A DNA stretch of 64,000 bases from Ianthella basta (taxonomy: Eukaryota > Porifera > Demospongiae > Verongiida > Ianthellidae), in NCBI GenBank assembly GCA_964019415.1, contig OZ025878.1:890001-954000 (forward strand). Reading direction: 5' to 3'. The translations under genes were made by a program, and so were the position numbers. Within the stretch, counting starts at the first letter, position 1, and each line of letters starts with the position of its first letter. Of this stretch, positions 49,801 to 61,652 are shown one piece after another. The notes beneath the pieces were generated by a model. That model had not been told where the DNA came from and did not search any database. It saw only the letters and a list, made by a program, of their open reading frames with translations.

Positions 49801-52800
49801 GTGGGTGGTGTGGTCCATCCACACACACCTTGCCGGCATTCGTGGGTACTGTGTTCACACGAAAGGGAGACCGAGGCACTTCTGTGTCATTCCAGTACAC
49901 GCTGACCCAGTACACGTCTGGAGCTGGAGGGTCAAAGGAGACTTGCTGCTTGCCTGGTCCTGCATCAGATATGGTACAGGGGACAGCTCCACACTTGTCA
50001 CCTTTGCAGGTGGCAGTCAGTTTGCCAGCTCCGGCCCTGCTTATGTCTACATTCATAGTGACAGGGACCTCTGGGAGCAGGGGACCACACTGAACATGAT
50101 CTGGGTGAGGCTTCTCCACTACTTGCAGATGATAGGGGGAGCCAGGCACTGGGTCAGAGCCATAGTAGATATCCACATCGTAGTCATCAGGCTTGGCGGC
50201 TGTGAGAGTGATGTTGTATTCACCATCACCACTCTCAGTCAAGTTCACAATGGGCTGTTCACCAGTGTTACGGCCGTGTGCTCTTGCTGTCACCTTCTCA
50301 GCTGTATCTGGTGCCTTCACGTAGTACTTGTAGGGCTGATCTGTGATAAAGACACCCAAGTCGCCGGCAGATGGCGGAGTCACCTGGATGCCTAAGGGAT
50401 CCACTACATTGAACAACGCAGGTGAGTTGGGGACTGGAATGCCAGAGAACAAAACTTCCAATTCATGCTTGCCAGATTCAGTTGGAACAAACTTGACGCT
50501 GTAGATCTTCAGTGGTTCCTCTTGCAAGCTACATGGGATAGAGTGAGATAGTCCATTGAGTGTGGCTGATAAGGTCCCGCTGCCTCCTTTTGTGGCATCA
50601 GCAGTAATGGAGTACTCTTGTCTCGCCCTTAGGTTACCATGAGGGAGGTGCCGCAAGACCACCTTATCAGGGTAGCATGGCTCACTCACTGTTGTGGTGA
50701 AAGGGGAACCGGGGACATCTTCTTCAGCAAAGCACACTCTGATGGTGTGGAGCCCAGCCTCAACAGGTGTGTACGTGCACTGGTAAACATGCTCGTTGAC
50801 ATCCTTCATGATGAAGGGAATAGGACCTGTGGGTCCTCGCACACTTACATCTGGCTTTCCTGGTCCTGCCTCTTCAGTTTGCACACAGAACTGAGCAGTC
50901 TCATCCATCTTGCAATCACACAGTTCCTCAACAATGACGTTCGATGGGTTTGTGACAATGGCTGTGAAAGGAGACCCCTGTATCTGTTGGTCTGCATACT
51001 GCACCACAATGTTGTGTGGACCTATTTCAGAGGGTACGTACACAATGTCATGTTTCTCTGTGCCACTGATGGTGGCTGGCATGCTGACACCAGACGGACT
51101 CATAATGTCCACCCTCAGCTCCCCTGGTCCAGCACGGTGACAGTCCACTGTGAAATGGGCAGTTCTGCCAACCTTCCCTACAAGAAGTCCAGGACCATCT
51201 GGGATACATTTGCTAGGGTCAGCAAGACCAATGATAAAGGGGGACCCGGGGACATCATTGTCCTGCCACTTCACATTCAGTCTGTATTGGCCTGGACCAG
51301 GAGGAGCAAACTGTACTTCTATCTTCCCATCCACTTTCTTAGAGACCTGCACAAAGACTTCTCCAAGCTCCTTGCTGTAACAGCTAGCTGTCAGATTCCC
51401 GTCACCTGCATCAGTCACATCACATACTGCCGTCACTGGGCCCTCATGCATCTGTGGGTGGTGGGGTCCATCCACACACACCTTGCCGGCATTCGTGGGT
51501 ACTGTGTTCACACGAAAGGGAGACCGAGGCACTTCTGTGCCATTCCAGTACACGCTGACCCAGTACACGTCTGGAGCTGGAGGGTCAAAGGAGACTTGCT
51601 GCTTGCCTGGTCCTGCATCAGATATGGTACAGGGGACAGCTCCACACTTGTCACCTTTGCAGGTGGCAGTCAGTTTGCCAGCTCCGGCCCTGCTTATGTC
51701 TACATTCATAGTGACAGGGACCTCTGGGAGCAGGGGGCCACACTGAACGTTGTCTGGGTGAGGCTTCTCCACCACTTGCAGATGATAGGGGGAGCCAGGC
51801 ACCGGGTCAGAGCCATAGTAGATGTCCACATCATAGTCATCAGGTTTGGCTGCTGTGAGAGTGATATTGCATTCTCCAACACCAGTCTCTGTCAAGTTCA
51901 GAGTTGGCTCTTCACCAATATTACGGCCGCGTGCTCTTGCTGTCACCTTCTCAGCTGTATCTGGTGCCTTCACGTGGTACTTGTAGGGCTGGTCTGTGAT
52001 AAAGACACCCAAGTCACCAGCAGTGGGCGGAGTCACCTGGATGTTAGAGGGATCCACTACATTGAACAACGCAGGTGAGTTGGGGACTGGAATGCCAGAG
52101 AACAAAACTTCCAATTCATGCTTGCCAGATTCAGTTGGAACAAACTTGATGCTGTAGATCTTCAGCGGTGCCTCTTGCAAGCTACATGGGATGGATTCAG
52201 ATGGTCCATTGAGTGTGGCTGATAAGGTCCCGCTGCCTCCTTTTGTGGCATCAGCAGTAATGGAGTACTCATGTCTCACCTGAAGGTTACCACGAGGAAG
52301 GTGCCGCAAGACCACCTTATCAGGGTAGCATGGCTCACTCACTGTAGTTGTGAATGGAGAGCCAGAGACATCTTCTTCAGCAAAGCGAACATCGATGGTG
52401 TGGGGTCCAGCCTCAACAGGTGTGTACGTGCATTTGTAAACATTCTCATCCAAATCCTCCATGGTGCAGGGAATGGGACCTGTGGGTCCTCGCACACTTA
52501 CATCTGGCTTTCCTGGTCCTGCCTCTTCAGTTTCCACATGGAACTGAGCATTCTCATTCATCTTGCAATCATGCAGTCCCTCGACGATGACCTTTGATGG
52601 GTCTGTGACAATGGCAGTGAAGGGAGACCCCTTTATCTGGTGGTTTGCAAACAGCACCACAATGTTGTGTGGTCCTATTTCAGAGGGCGTGTATGCAATG
52701 TCAAATTTCTCTGTACCACTGATGGTGGTCAGAATGTCAGTGCCAGAGCTGCTCTTGATGTCCACCTTCAGCTTCCCTGGTCCAGCACGGTGGCAGTTCA

Positions 52801-55800
52801 CTGTGAAGTTGGCAGGTTTACCAACCTTCCCTTTAAGCAGGCCAGGCCCCTCTGCAACGCACTTGCTGGGGTCCACCTCAATAATGTCAGGGAAGAAGGG
52901 GGAGCCACGAACGGGGACTCCTTCCTTGGCAATGTTGATTGTATGCTTACCTGGCTTGGTGGGCACATATCGGAAGGTGTGGAAGGTGGGGTTGTCACTC
53001 GGAGAAGAAGACACTGGTACAGCCTGTCCATCAGGGTCTGTCACTTTCACAATGAGGCTGCCTGGGCTGGCTAGCCCCTTAACATGTAGGTATGTCTCAC
53101 TTGCCACTCGGACATCATCCCCTCCTTGAATGCCTGTTGGAAGGGGGTACATGCAGAAGTATAGCTAATGGTTGTATTACCAAAATTTATGACACCTTGT
53201 TAGTATACAATTAAGAGTTAGAAATACCGGAAAATAATAGTGTAGTGTTGATAGATGCATGCTGTGTGGTCTTACCAGGGCCAACTACGGAGATCTCTTG
53301 GGACTGTTTTGGTGTGGCCTTCCGAAACCACTCGATGTAACCCATCATTGCAAGAGCTCTAGTGTCTTCATGAGTGAACTCCTCTGGCGTCATGGTGCTC
53401 TTGATCCCGTCAAGTTTATCAGTGGCTGTCTTCATTGCAGCCCGCACGTTTTCCACTCCTTTCGTGTGGTCAAGGCTGGCATGGTTGGGGAGGGCCCCCT
53501 CTGCAACAGCATTGACCAGCGCACTGAGTGCCCGGCCATCCCTCCAGTCTCCAGTGAAGTCCACAATGTTGTACTCGGGGATCTTGCTGCGGACCCATGT
53601 CAGGAGGCTAGCATAACCAGGCGAGTCTCTTCCACTGCAGAAATATGAGAGGTAGGTCATCATGGACTGCTCATCTGGCTTTTCTGCACACACATGTTTT
53701 GGTTCAATGAGTTTTGGAATGTCAAATTCTGAATTGGCAACGTCCATTGCTCGCTCAGTGTTTGTCAGTGCATCCTCAGGATAGAGTGAGCGGAAGTTAG
53801 GGATGGTGCCTGGTCTCATCGTGTCTACCAAGGCTGAGAGGCGCTGGCCATCATTCCAGTCGCTTGTGAGGTTCTTCACCACTTGATCCTCGGGCATGGC
53901 AGCCTGTAGCCAGTTCAGTAGTAGTGTCTTGGGCAAGGGAGTCTTGAGTTTCTTGGAAGGCTTGGCAGGCTTGGGAGCCTTGGGCTCATTAACAGGGGGC
54001 TTAGGGCCACTCTCGTTTTGTCCCTGGATCTGGTACGTGAGGATGAGTGTCCAGATCAGACCTAGAATTGCCTTTTGCTTGTGATCTCTAATGTCTTCTG
54101 ACCCTGCAGTCACAGTATAGAGGATGTACTTGGATACACATGGGCAAACTGTACAAGCACATCCCTTCTGCGCGCTGTCCTATTTTCCCTTGATCACACC
54201 CGTATATGAGAAAACCACACCCTGCTCACCCCTGCATGCACACCATCACACTCATACTTCACTCCGATACATCCGCCTCTCTCTATATACCCCATATTCA
54301 CTCTAGATCTCATATCGCCATGCCCACACACATTGTACACTTACACACCAACACCATTACACATTCCACCATATAATATAACCTATGCACACTTTCACAC
54401 CCTAGTTCTCAGGCTCGCAGTACAAAATCTCTTATAATCATGTCAGCTAGCACCAATGTTGGGGCACTGCATGAGTAAGTGGAGGATTCCATAGAATGTA
54501 AACCAGCATATAATACAAGGAGTTAGGTTAGACAATACACCCTGGGGAAGCCACTTAAACCTAGTTAGAATGTGTATAGTCTTGGCTTATGTATTTATCT
54601 AACATTCTTATAGTAAAATTAATGTATTAGTATAATTCTCATACTACCAGGGCAGCACATATACATCCAACACCACATCTACTAGCTATTATGCCCCAAG
54701 CCACCATTACCGGAATGGTATCTTACAAATCCAATCATGTTCATTTCAATGAAGATATGTAAGACATGGGAAAGGACATAACACGCTCAAGTTGGTCAAA
54801 GCTGCACTATTTAAACTGTGCATGCAAGCTATGCATGCTTGCACTGTACCACCCCCAATGTTACTGATACATAGTAATATCCCCCATCATCACACCTTTG
54901 CCCTCACAACACTGTACATGCTGCACACACAACAAGGAATGCATGCAATCCATCCACTCCATTCCCCCCTACAAATTGCATTCAAAAGTTGATAAAAGTA
55001 CAAAGTGGCACATACCATCTTACAAGTGTGCCCTTCCCCTTTTGCATAGTGATAGGACTGAGAGTACAAAGATGGCATATCCAATTGCAGTACATGTTTT
55101 AGGTCCTACCCTTGCACTGTATATAGCTGCAGTTGCAGGGTACGATGTGAGGGTACACAATGTGACACATACCATCGTACACTATAGTGCTCTCCTACCC
55201 TGGAAGGCATGAGGGTACAGAGCTGACACATTATACATTACAGTTTCCCTACATGTTGAAAGGTGTAAAAGTACAGACTTGACACATACCATCTAATGGC
55301 CCTGCTGCACTAGCTGAACGGCCTGAGAATAAACTATATAATATAGATAGACACACACGTTCCATCAAACCATTTAAGTCACCCATGCATGCAGCACTTA
55401 AAGGTATGAGGGTACAGATCGACTTGACGCATGCCATCTAATGGTTCCATAAATGTTCTTCGGTGTCCCCTGCTGCACTGGAAGACATTGGAGCAGGTTT
55501 GACACATATACGTACTGTATCTAATGATATTCCCCCTGCACTGAAAGGAATGAGGGTACAGACTTGACACATGCCATCTAATGGTTATTAATAAATTCTT
55601 CGGTGTCCCCTGCTGCACTGGAAGACATTGGAGTAGATTTGATACATATACGTACTGTATCTAATGATATTCCCCATGCACTGAAAGGTATGAGGGTACA
55701 GATTTGACACATGCCATTGTCTTTGTCTTCACATGGCTTTGCAATAACATTTTGATTTGGTACTTTCATGGTCAGTCTGACAGATCGATGCAAACAATCC

Positions 55801-57422
55801 ATTATACTCTTGAGCTATGTGTGAGGTAGAGTCCCATTCTGGTTCACGCATAACTGCAAATTTTACTGTTCCTTGATTTACCTATATATTACCGACAACA
55901 AGATGGTGTGACAGGTGGAGACTGGCTAAAGCAGTTCGAGCTCAAAGTGCCTCCATATGTGCCTTTCAGCAAGAGTCTCACAGGTATGATGTGAGTTGAG
56001 AGCTGTTCTATTGCCAGCTGTTGCTGTAAACTGTGATTTTCATTGCAGTCATCCATCAGTGTCCACGCATGTATATATGTCTGACTTGCTTCTGCCATTT
56101 TGAATGATGTCACTTGCACTATGGCCTAGGCGCCATATTACATATTCACCGATTTCTCAAGGGGTGCACGTTACGCTCCATATGGGTAAAATGATGAAGA
56201 CTTAATTCACAGACAAACACACCATACAGTCTGTCAAAATCACACCCCACGCTAACCCTCCCACACAGTCCCTGCCCGCTTACCTATATTAACAAGGAGT
56301 ATCTTCTCATCCTTCTGGATGAAGTCAAAGACATTCTTTAGATTTGCCAATTTGTCAAAAGGATTTCTGGGCTTGTTTCTGATTCTGCAGGGAGAATTCA
56401 AAGCATTTTGCTGTGATCACTGCATGCTAGGTCAGTGCATACCCTTCACACTCGTTCACTCAGGGTTTCTGCATGAATGGCATTCTCGCTACTTTGCCTC
56501 TTTCTGATGTTGCCATCACTCATTGCAACACCTTCACTGCTCCTTTTGAGAGAATACCAGTAACTGTTATGATTCTCTGTATGTAGCCTCATTCTGAAGA
56601 CCACATGTGCAATGTAAAGACTAAGTAGTGATACCTGTGGGAAGTAGTGATCCTCACTGAATAAGATTAATGAAATTCACTACTGTTTTGGTGGTGAACA
56701 CAAAAAGGTAGTGATCGAACCACACTACCTTCTTTTAGTGCACAAGACCCTAACCCTTGCCACAGATAATACTACCTACATAGTTACAGGGTGCTGTTTG
56801 CAGGCTCAAGTGCATGCCCTTTGACATATTCCTGGGATCATTTACCATTTGTGAGTGCTGATCGTCTGTAGTAACTGTACGTATCTTAGCAAGCTGTGTA
56901 ACTCCGGAGCTCTTCCACACTCATGCAACCATGCACTCGAGTCTTGTCAGAAGTGCTTGCATATACAATGCAAGCACCTCATCATAGTCAGGCATGCCAA
57001 TGACGCCCCATGCAGTCACACTTGCACCTCACAGCAAATGACACCCAAAGCAAACTCGAGATCTGTACTTCATCACATGCACTACGGTAACCGTTACCTG
57101 TGCACCCCCTCCCCCCCCATGCAATAATTCTTGATCCGGAAAGCAACTAGTTGCCGCCTAGATATGCCTGACTGGCTTTCCACCATGCAAGCATCCCCCA
57201 CAACCCGTGCCATGCTCCGCCGCCACTGCATGCCCAAACAACTCACTTGTATGGGAATTTTCTATTCGTCAGGCGCTCCAACAAGATGGCCAATGTGACG
57301 CCGTCATCTAGGTCGCTCACCAAGTCAGCGATCTTGGGGCCGCCGCCTTTGAGACTCGCGTTGCACCAGTTCGTAAAGGTGCTCTGCTGGATTGCTACCC
57401 ATTCTCTGTCTGCTGCAGCCAT
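43892..57422 (-). CDS. Filamin 2: three CH domains plus 33 filamin-type Ig repeats, 3,448 residues
   Basis: Giant actin-binding filamin. Exons 57247-57422 (coding part), 56284-56384, 53276-54103 and 43892-53133 join in phase. The ATG at 57422 opens MAAADREWVAIQQSTF; a non-coding exon ending at 57557 (donor GTGAGC) precedes the acceptor at 57437. CH1 is at about 7-118, CH2 about 148-253 and CH3 about 257-360, then 33 repeats to the end. Repeat 1 is followed by four copies of a six-repeat module (repeats 2-25), then eight unique repeats; the last ends EHIQGSPFLCTF, like a dimerisation repeat. A proline run (PPPPPP) links repeats 27 and 28. The 9,242-base last exon has no intron. Human filamins have 24 repeats and two CH domains, so this is a longer, Jitterbug-like design. 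It is the tandem paralogue of filamin 1. Confidence 0.92.
46245..52862 (-). repeat. Four tandem coding supermodules (1,653-1,659 bp each) in filamin 2
   Basis: Approximate copies: 51210-52862, 49557-51209, 47898-49556 and 46245-47897. Equivalent bases recur at 51201, 49548 and 47889, and at 52296, 50643, 48990 and 47331, giving periods of 1,653, 1,653 and 1,659. Each copy codes for six Ig repeats in the order beginning GPGLL, E(G)LCDCK, LRHLP, VTPP, VQCGP and VDGP. Copies 2 and 3 are the most alike. Filamin 1 has one full module and part of a second. Confidence 0.93.
54990..55715. repeat. Degenerate tandem repeat in filamin 2 intron 3
   Basis: About ten diverged copies of a unit of roughly 70 bp containing GGTATGAGGGTACAGA, TTGACACATGCCATC and CCCTGCACTG. 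The last part is a cleaner 140-bp duplication (TTCTTCGGTGTCCCC at 55456 and 55596). Neighbouring parts of the intron (54104-54989 and 55716-56283) hold nothing else I recognise. Confidence 0.75.
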
Positions 57423-57762
57423 CACGAGTGAGCCGCCTGCAATGGATTGAAGGAGAATAGAGAGCGCGTGTGTTACATACCAACTAGATCGATAAGGCAG
57501 GCTGCAACGCGCAAAGTGCATGCAGGCATGCGTGCCAACACTTTCCAGTCGCTCACCGTAACCGTTCTTAGTTATACGGAGAAATAGCTGCAGAGATCGA
57601 GTCGACGGACGTAAGTGGCACGTGCCGCCTGCAGTATCAAATCTGCAGGATGAGATCCTTTGCCGCTACGGACGCAGGAACAGCTAGCAATCAGGGAAGC
57701 GGCTCTTTTATAGAGCACTTTGCATCGGATTCTATCCGTATACTGCAACTCTGTGATACCTC

Positions 57763-57785
57763 GTCACGTGACTGCATCATGTGAC
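57763..57785. promoter_or_regulatory. GTCACGTGAC palindrome between filamin 2 and the SH2 gene
   Basis: GTCACGTGACTGC, two bases, then CATGTGAC: the same arrangement as at the DDX24 start. It lies in the presumed bidirectional promoter between the filamin 2 leader exon (ending 57557 on the minus strand) and the SH2 gene. A GTAAGT donor at 57817 suggests a leader exon for the SH2 gene just downstream. Otherwise 57558-58252 holds no feature I recognise. Confidence 0.55.
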
Positions 57786-58252
57786 TTTCAATGACGCTGA
57801 TCGATGGAACAAGCTGGTAAGTTAGCCAAGCGGAGATCAGGGTGTGACTCCGAGACGGCGGTGCACCGTGCTCTCATCCGGTAGTTCCAAACCGTGTATT
57901 ACGAGCTAGTGATTTCTGCGAATAACACATATTACAGAATGATAGTTAGCTATACACAACAGTTGAACTTACATTCGTGACTTAGTTTTTATGCTGTCGC
58001 AGACTACTGCCATCAAGAAGATTTCTCTCCTTTATGACCCAATGTGCTTATACGTGGGCAAATTTCTTTTGAAGTATAGCTCCTGGACTTTATAACAACC
58101 TTCCTAATTCAGTAATAAAGCCAGTGCCTTCTAGCTGTAAACTTTGGAATCTTGCACTAGTAGTAGCTATGTTAAACTAAAGAGAATTACTAACCTACTA
58201 TTCATTTTCTCCTTTACCCCACATGGCAAGACTTAAATTGTAGGAACTGTAA

Positions 58253-60606
58253 ATGTGGAAAGTATGTTGGATGGTACATACATACATGAATTTCCCCTCC
58301 TTTAAATATGCACAGCTACCCTCACAGCTAGTCTACTGGCTGCAGAAGAAGGCAGCGGCCCTACGGCAGTGGTACCTGGTGAAACGTGTCTCAAAGGAAA
58401 GCAGACAACCAGTCATGATGGCAGGAGTGCCTCTGCTGGGTCAAGGTGCAGTGGTGACGTGGCAAGCCACAAAGACCAGCTGCTGTGGGTACACATGACC
58501 TGCATGTGACCTGCATGTGACCTGCATGTGACATACATGTGATTTGCATGTGACTCCATATAGGACGTGCATGTGACATACATGTGACATACATGTGACC
58601 CGCAATCTATACAGGTGCATGTATGAGGACCTGACGGACTATCAAGCTAAACAGTTGCTCATCTACCACGGTCAAAAGGGCTCCTTCCTCTTTGTAAAGC
58701 AAACAGGTGGACTGGCAGTACACATTCGACTGGGGTGTGTAAGCGACAAATTTATTCACATTAGTGTAACAAAATTCCAAACTGTTCTACCTATGCCACA
58801 TTTACCTGTCTGAGTGCATGCGTAGCTGTCAGCCATATTAATTGCATTAATTATGATTTGACGATAAATGGGCTTGTCAGTGGTATTTTGTTTGTTGTTT
58901 ACATAATGTTATGTTAATATTTTATTGAACAATTTATGCATTTCAGCAAAGTTCATGTGCTTACATTAATTTGATTAAATTGTGAATAATTGTGAAATGA
59001 GTGAATTGTATGATCGTGACCTCTATAAATGCCTGTTGCTTCCATACTGCCGTCTACCTTATACACATGTAGGGAAGATTGGACACCAATGTACAGCAAG
59101 CATACAATAATGAGGGACAGTGGGGGGTACACCCTGGAAGGGAGCGTGAGTGGTGATGGGCATGAATAGTATGTTATCGGCTTTTCATTTGTGTTAATCT
59201 TCATAACATTCCTGTGATATTCGTCAAGCTTGTCATTCATGTCACCATTCTGTCATAATTACCCACTGTGTCTATTACGTGTTTATCACTCCTTGCAATA
59301 TTCTATTACAGTAGTACTGTCATTTCACTTATGTTCAACATACATGTCACTATTCTGTCATATGTGTCATGTTTGTCATTTGCGTCAGTATCTCGTCACA
59401 CTGACTGTCACCCCTCTATCTATGACAGTGTACAGTGTATCGAACAACACATGACCTGATACAGTGTCTAGTACAACAGTACTCATCACAGGGTGTCACC
59501 CTTTCTCCGCTTTTTGGTAAGGACGCAAGTTATAGCTTTCTACACATATCACCTCTGTTGTTCAGTAGTACTGTCGTAGATATGCATGCTGACAAACATT
59601 TTCACAGTCCCTTCAGTTTTCCAGAGTAAAATCACATTTTGTGGTGAACTTTGTACCTATGTTTAGTATAGTGTATAGAAATCTTTCACGTTTACAACTG
59701 TCAAAATGTAGCCAGTGGGGAGAAATCTGTGTGTATTATCGATGAATTTTGTGAAGTCTCACCATTACAGTATATACAGTCTTCATCTCTTCAATGTCCC
59801 GTGATATTATGGGGCATTTATAAACCATTTTGCCCATAGTGTGTGAATTTGTGTGCAATGCCACAACACTTTGCATATTGGGTAATATTGCTTTCATTTG
59901 CTTTTTCAGTAGCTCCAAGTGAGAACTTGTTTTCAGCGTCACCATCCACAAGTTTTTCAGTCCCTCCGGAGTACAGTGCAGCACAACGATATCCTGTAAG
60001 TATACAGTTAGTATGCAAGGAAATACAGTTAGTATACTGACAATACAGTTGGTATACAGGAATATACAGTTAGTATGCAAGAACATACAGCTAGTATACT
60101 GTACATGACTATATGGGTAGTATACAAGAATATACAGTTAGTATGTAGGAGTATACAGTTAGTGTACTAGTGTATACAGTAATTAAGTCTGAAGTATTGT
60201 AAGAATGCAAACATCTTAGTACGATAACTTGGGTTTGTAATATACTACCTGGAGAGGTATGCATTGTATGGAGAATATTACATATTTGCAATTTCTGGTG
60301 TGTCCTGTTCCCTTCTGGTCACAGTGGTGTGCTGACTCACACATTGTTTCCATATCTCTCATCTCTTATCTCCATTCCCTCTTGCACCTAATCTTGGTGT
60401 ATAGAATGCCCCAACCAGAGACCTCCCTGCCATCAGGATGATTAGCCATTTCACTCATTTGCATACCAATGTCACTAATTCTCTGCGCTACCCTACACCA
60501 TCAGCGTCTGATCACTTCTCAATATCTTCTATATATGCTGCAGACAACAGTGAGTGTGTGTGTGTGCGTGTGTGTGTGTGTGTACTGTATGTGTGTGTAC
60601 GTGTGT

Positions 60607-60685
<79 letters not shown>

Positions 60686-61181
60686 GTGTGTGGTGTGTGT
60701 GTGGTGTGTGTGGTGTGTGTAGTGTGTGTGGTGTGTGTGGTGTGTGTAGTGTGTGTGGTGTGTGTGGTGTGTGTAGTGTGTGTGGTGTGTGTGCGTGCAT
60801 GCGTGTATGTGTGTGTACATGTGTGTGTGCGTGCGTGTGTGCATGCGTGCGTGCATGCAAAACTGTAACCACTCTTCAACCTCACCACTAGGTCCAGGAT
60901 GCTTGCGCACTGCTTGCCACCGACATTGTTACCTAGCCCAAGATGGCCGTTGGTGGAATCCTTGCAAAGCAGCACCCGCAATGTGTGTCCTCCTGACAAT
61001 AGTGTGGGTGAGCATCTTTGTGCTGTTTGGTTGGATCGCTCTCTTGTTGGCCCTCGTACTAGGGGCAGTTCTAACAGTGACCGTGGTATGTGCCTTCATA
61101 CAAACGGGTCACTGCTACTGCAAGGCAGTTTACTGCTGTGAAGGGCCACTGGAACATGTGGAGACATCTGGGGTACAGTAA
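58253..61181 (+). CDS. SH2-like domain protein with C-terminal hydrophobic segment, 345 residues, 7 exons
   Basis: Exons 58253-58488, 58615-58734, 59073-59145, 59429-59516, 59910-59995, 60405-60549 and 60892-61181 join in phase. Residues 80-170 match the SH2 fold: helix A DYQAKQLL (87-94), strand B GSFLFVKQ (101-108), LAVHIRLG, then HTIMRDSGGYTLEG (129-142) and the C-terminal helix THDLIQCLVQQYS (150-162). The strand-B Arg that binds phosphotyrosine is not where expected; Lys107 or Val106 occupies it. A Ser/Pro-rich linker follows, then a 40-residue hydrophobic stretch (280-319; LLTIVWVSIFVLFGW onward) and a Cys-rich tail (CYCKAVYCC). Probably a membrane-anchored adaptor with the SH2 in the cytosol. 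No kinase or SH3 domain is seen. The ATG at 58253 has an in-frame stop just before it; an upstream leader exon is likely. I do not recognise a named orthologue. Confidence 0.7.
58497..58607. repeat. 11-bp degenerate tandem repeat in the SH2 gene's intron 1
   Basis: GACCTGCATGT repeated three times exactly, then diverged copies (GACATACATGT, GATTTGCATGT). It fills nearly all of the short intron between the first two coding exons and is rich in CATGTG. Confidence 0.85.
59997..60182. repeat. Degenerate tandem repeat in the SH2 gene's intron 5
   Basis: Eight or so copies of a roughly 22-bp unit, ATACAGTTAGTATRCAAGAA, starting right after the exon donor at 59996. Confidence 0.8.
60550..60858. repeat. 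TG microsatellite and derived repeats at SH2-gene exon 6 donor
   Basis: The donor GTGAGTGTGTG continues as TG for about 130 bases, then as GGTGTGTGT and AGTGTGTGT units, then GCGTGCATGC units. It fills almost the whole intron (60550-60891). Confidence 0.92.
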
Positions 61182-61276
61182 TATGCCACATGGTGGCTAT
61201 CAAATCTATGTATTATTCTTCATTGATCAAGGATCACTTCAGAAAGCTATATAGCTATAGCTAGATGTACAAGTAG

Positions 61277-61282
61277 AATAAA
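61277..61282 (+). promoter_or_regulatory. Poly(A) signal AATAAA for the SH2 gene
   Basis: Exact AATAAA 95 bases after the stop codon. The convergent spacer 61182-61652 is AT-rich and otherwise shows nothing I recognise. Confidence 0.5.
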
Positions 61283-61652
61283 TTGTAAGAGTACAGTCAG
61301 AAATTGTCTTGCAGCCATTTTTGTATATACAGGTGATTAATTCAAAATCTAGATTTGCTGTACATATTATATTTTGTATTATTTTGTATTTGGCTTATTT
61401 GTTACTTATCATCATAATTATATATGGGTACAATTTATACATGTTGCATACAAACTGTATTGCATTATAATGAATGATAATTATACTGGTAAAAGTGTAT
61501 ACACACATTGTCATAATTATTATAATTGCATGTGCAATTTGTCTCAATGAATAAAATAAATAGTTGCTGAAATGGATATACATGGCAATTGTCATGTGCA
61601 ATGGTTACATGTGTTAGTAATAATTAAAAACAGATCAATAGCTGTGTGTCCT

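Noticed and set aside
50639..52078. A 479-codon open frame on the plus strand opposite filamin 2, with similar long frames opposite the other supermodules
   Set aside because: Pure antisense of the filamin repeats. It recurs in every module because the coding repeat recurs, and its protein has no domain of its own.
57791..57816. ATG exon (MTLIDGTS) as the start of the SH2 protein
   Set aside because: It ends with two bases of a codon, and no acceptor before the next exon supplies the needed single base in frame. It may be a leader exon with a short upstream frame.
60529..60999. His-Thr or Cys-Val dipeptide proteins over CA/TG repeats (also at 299-618, 6605-6864, 7016-7467 and 28739-29525)
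   Set aside because: Translations of microsatellites inside introns. The true exons next to them splice out these repeats.
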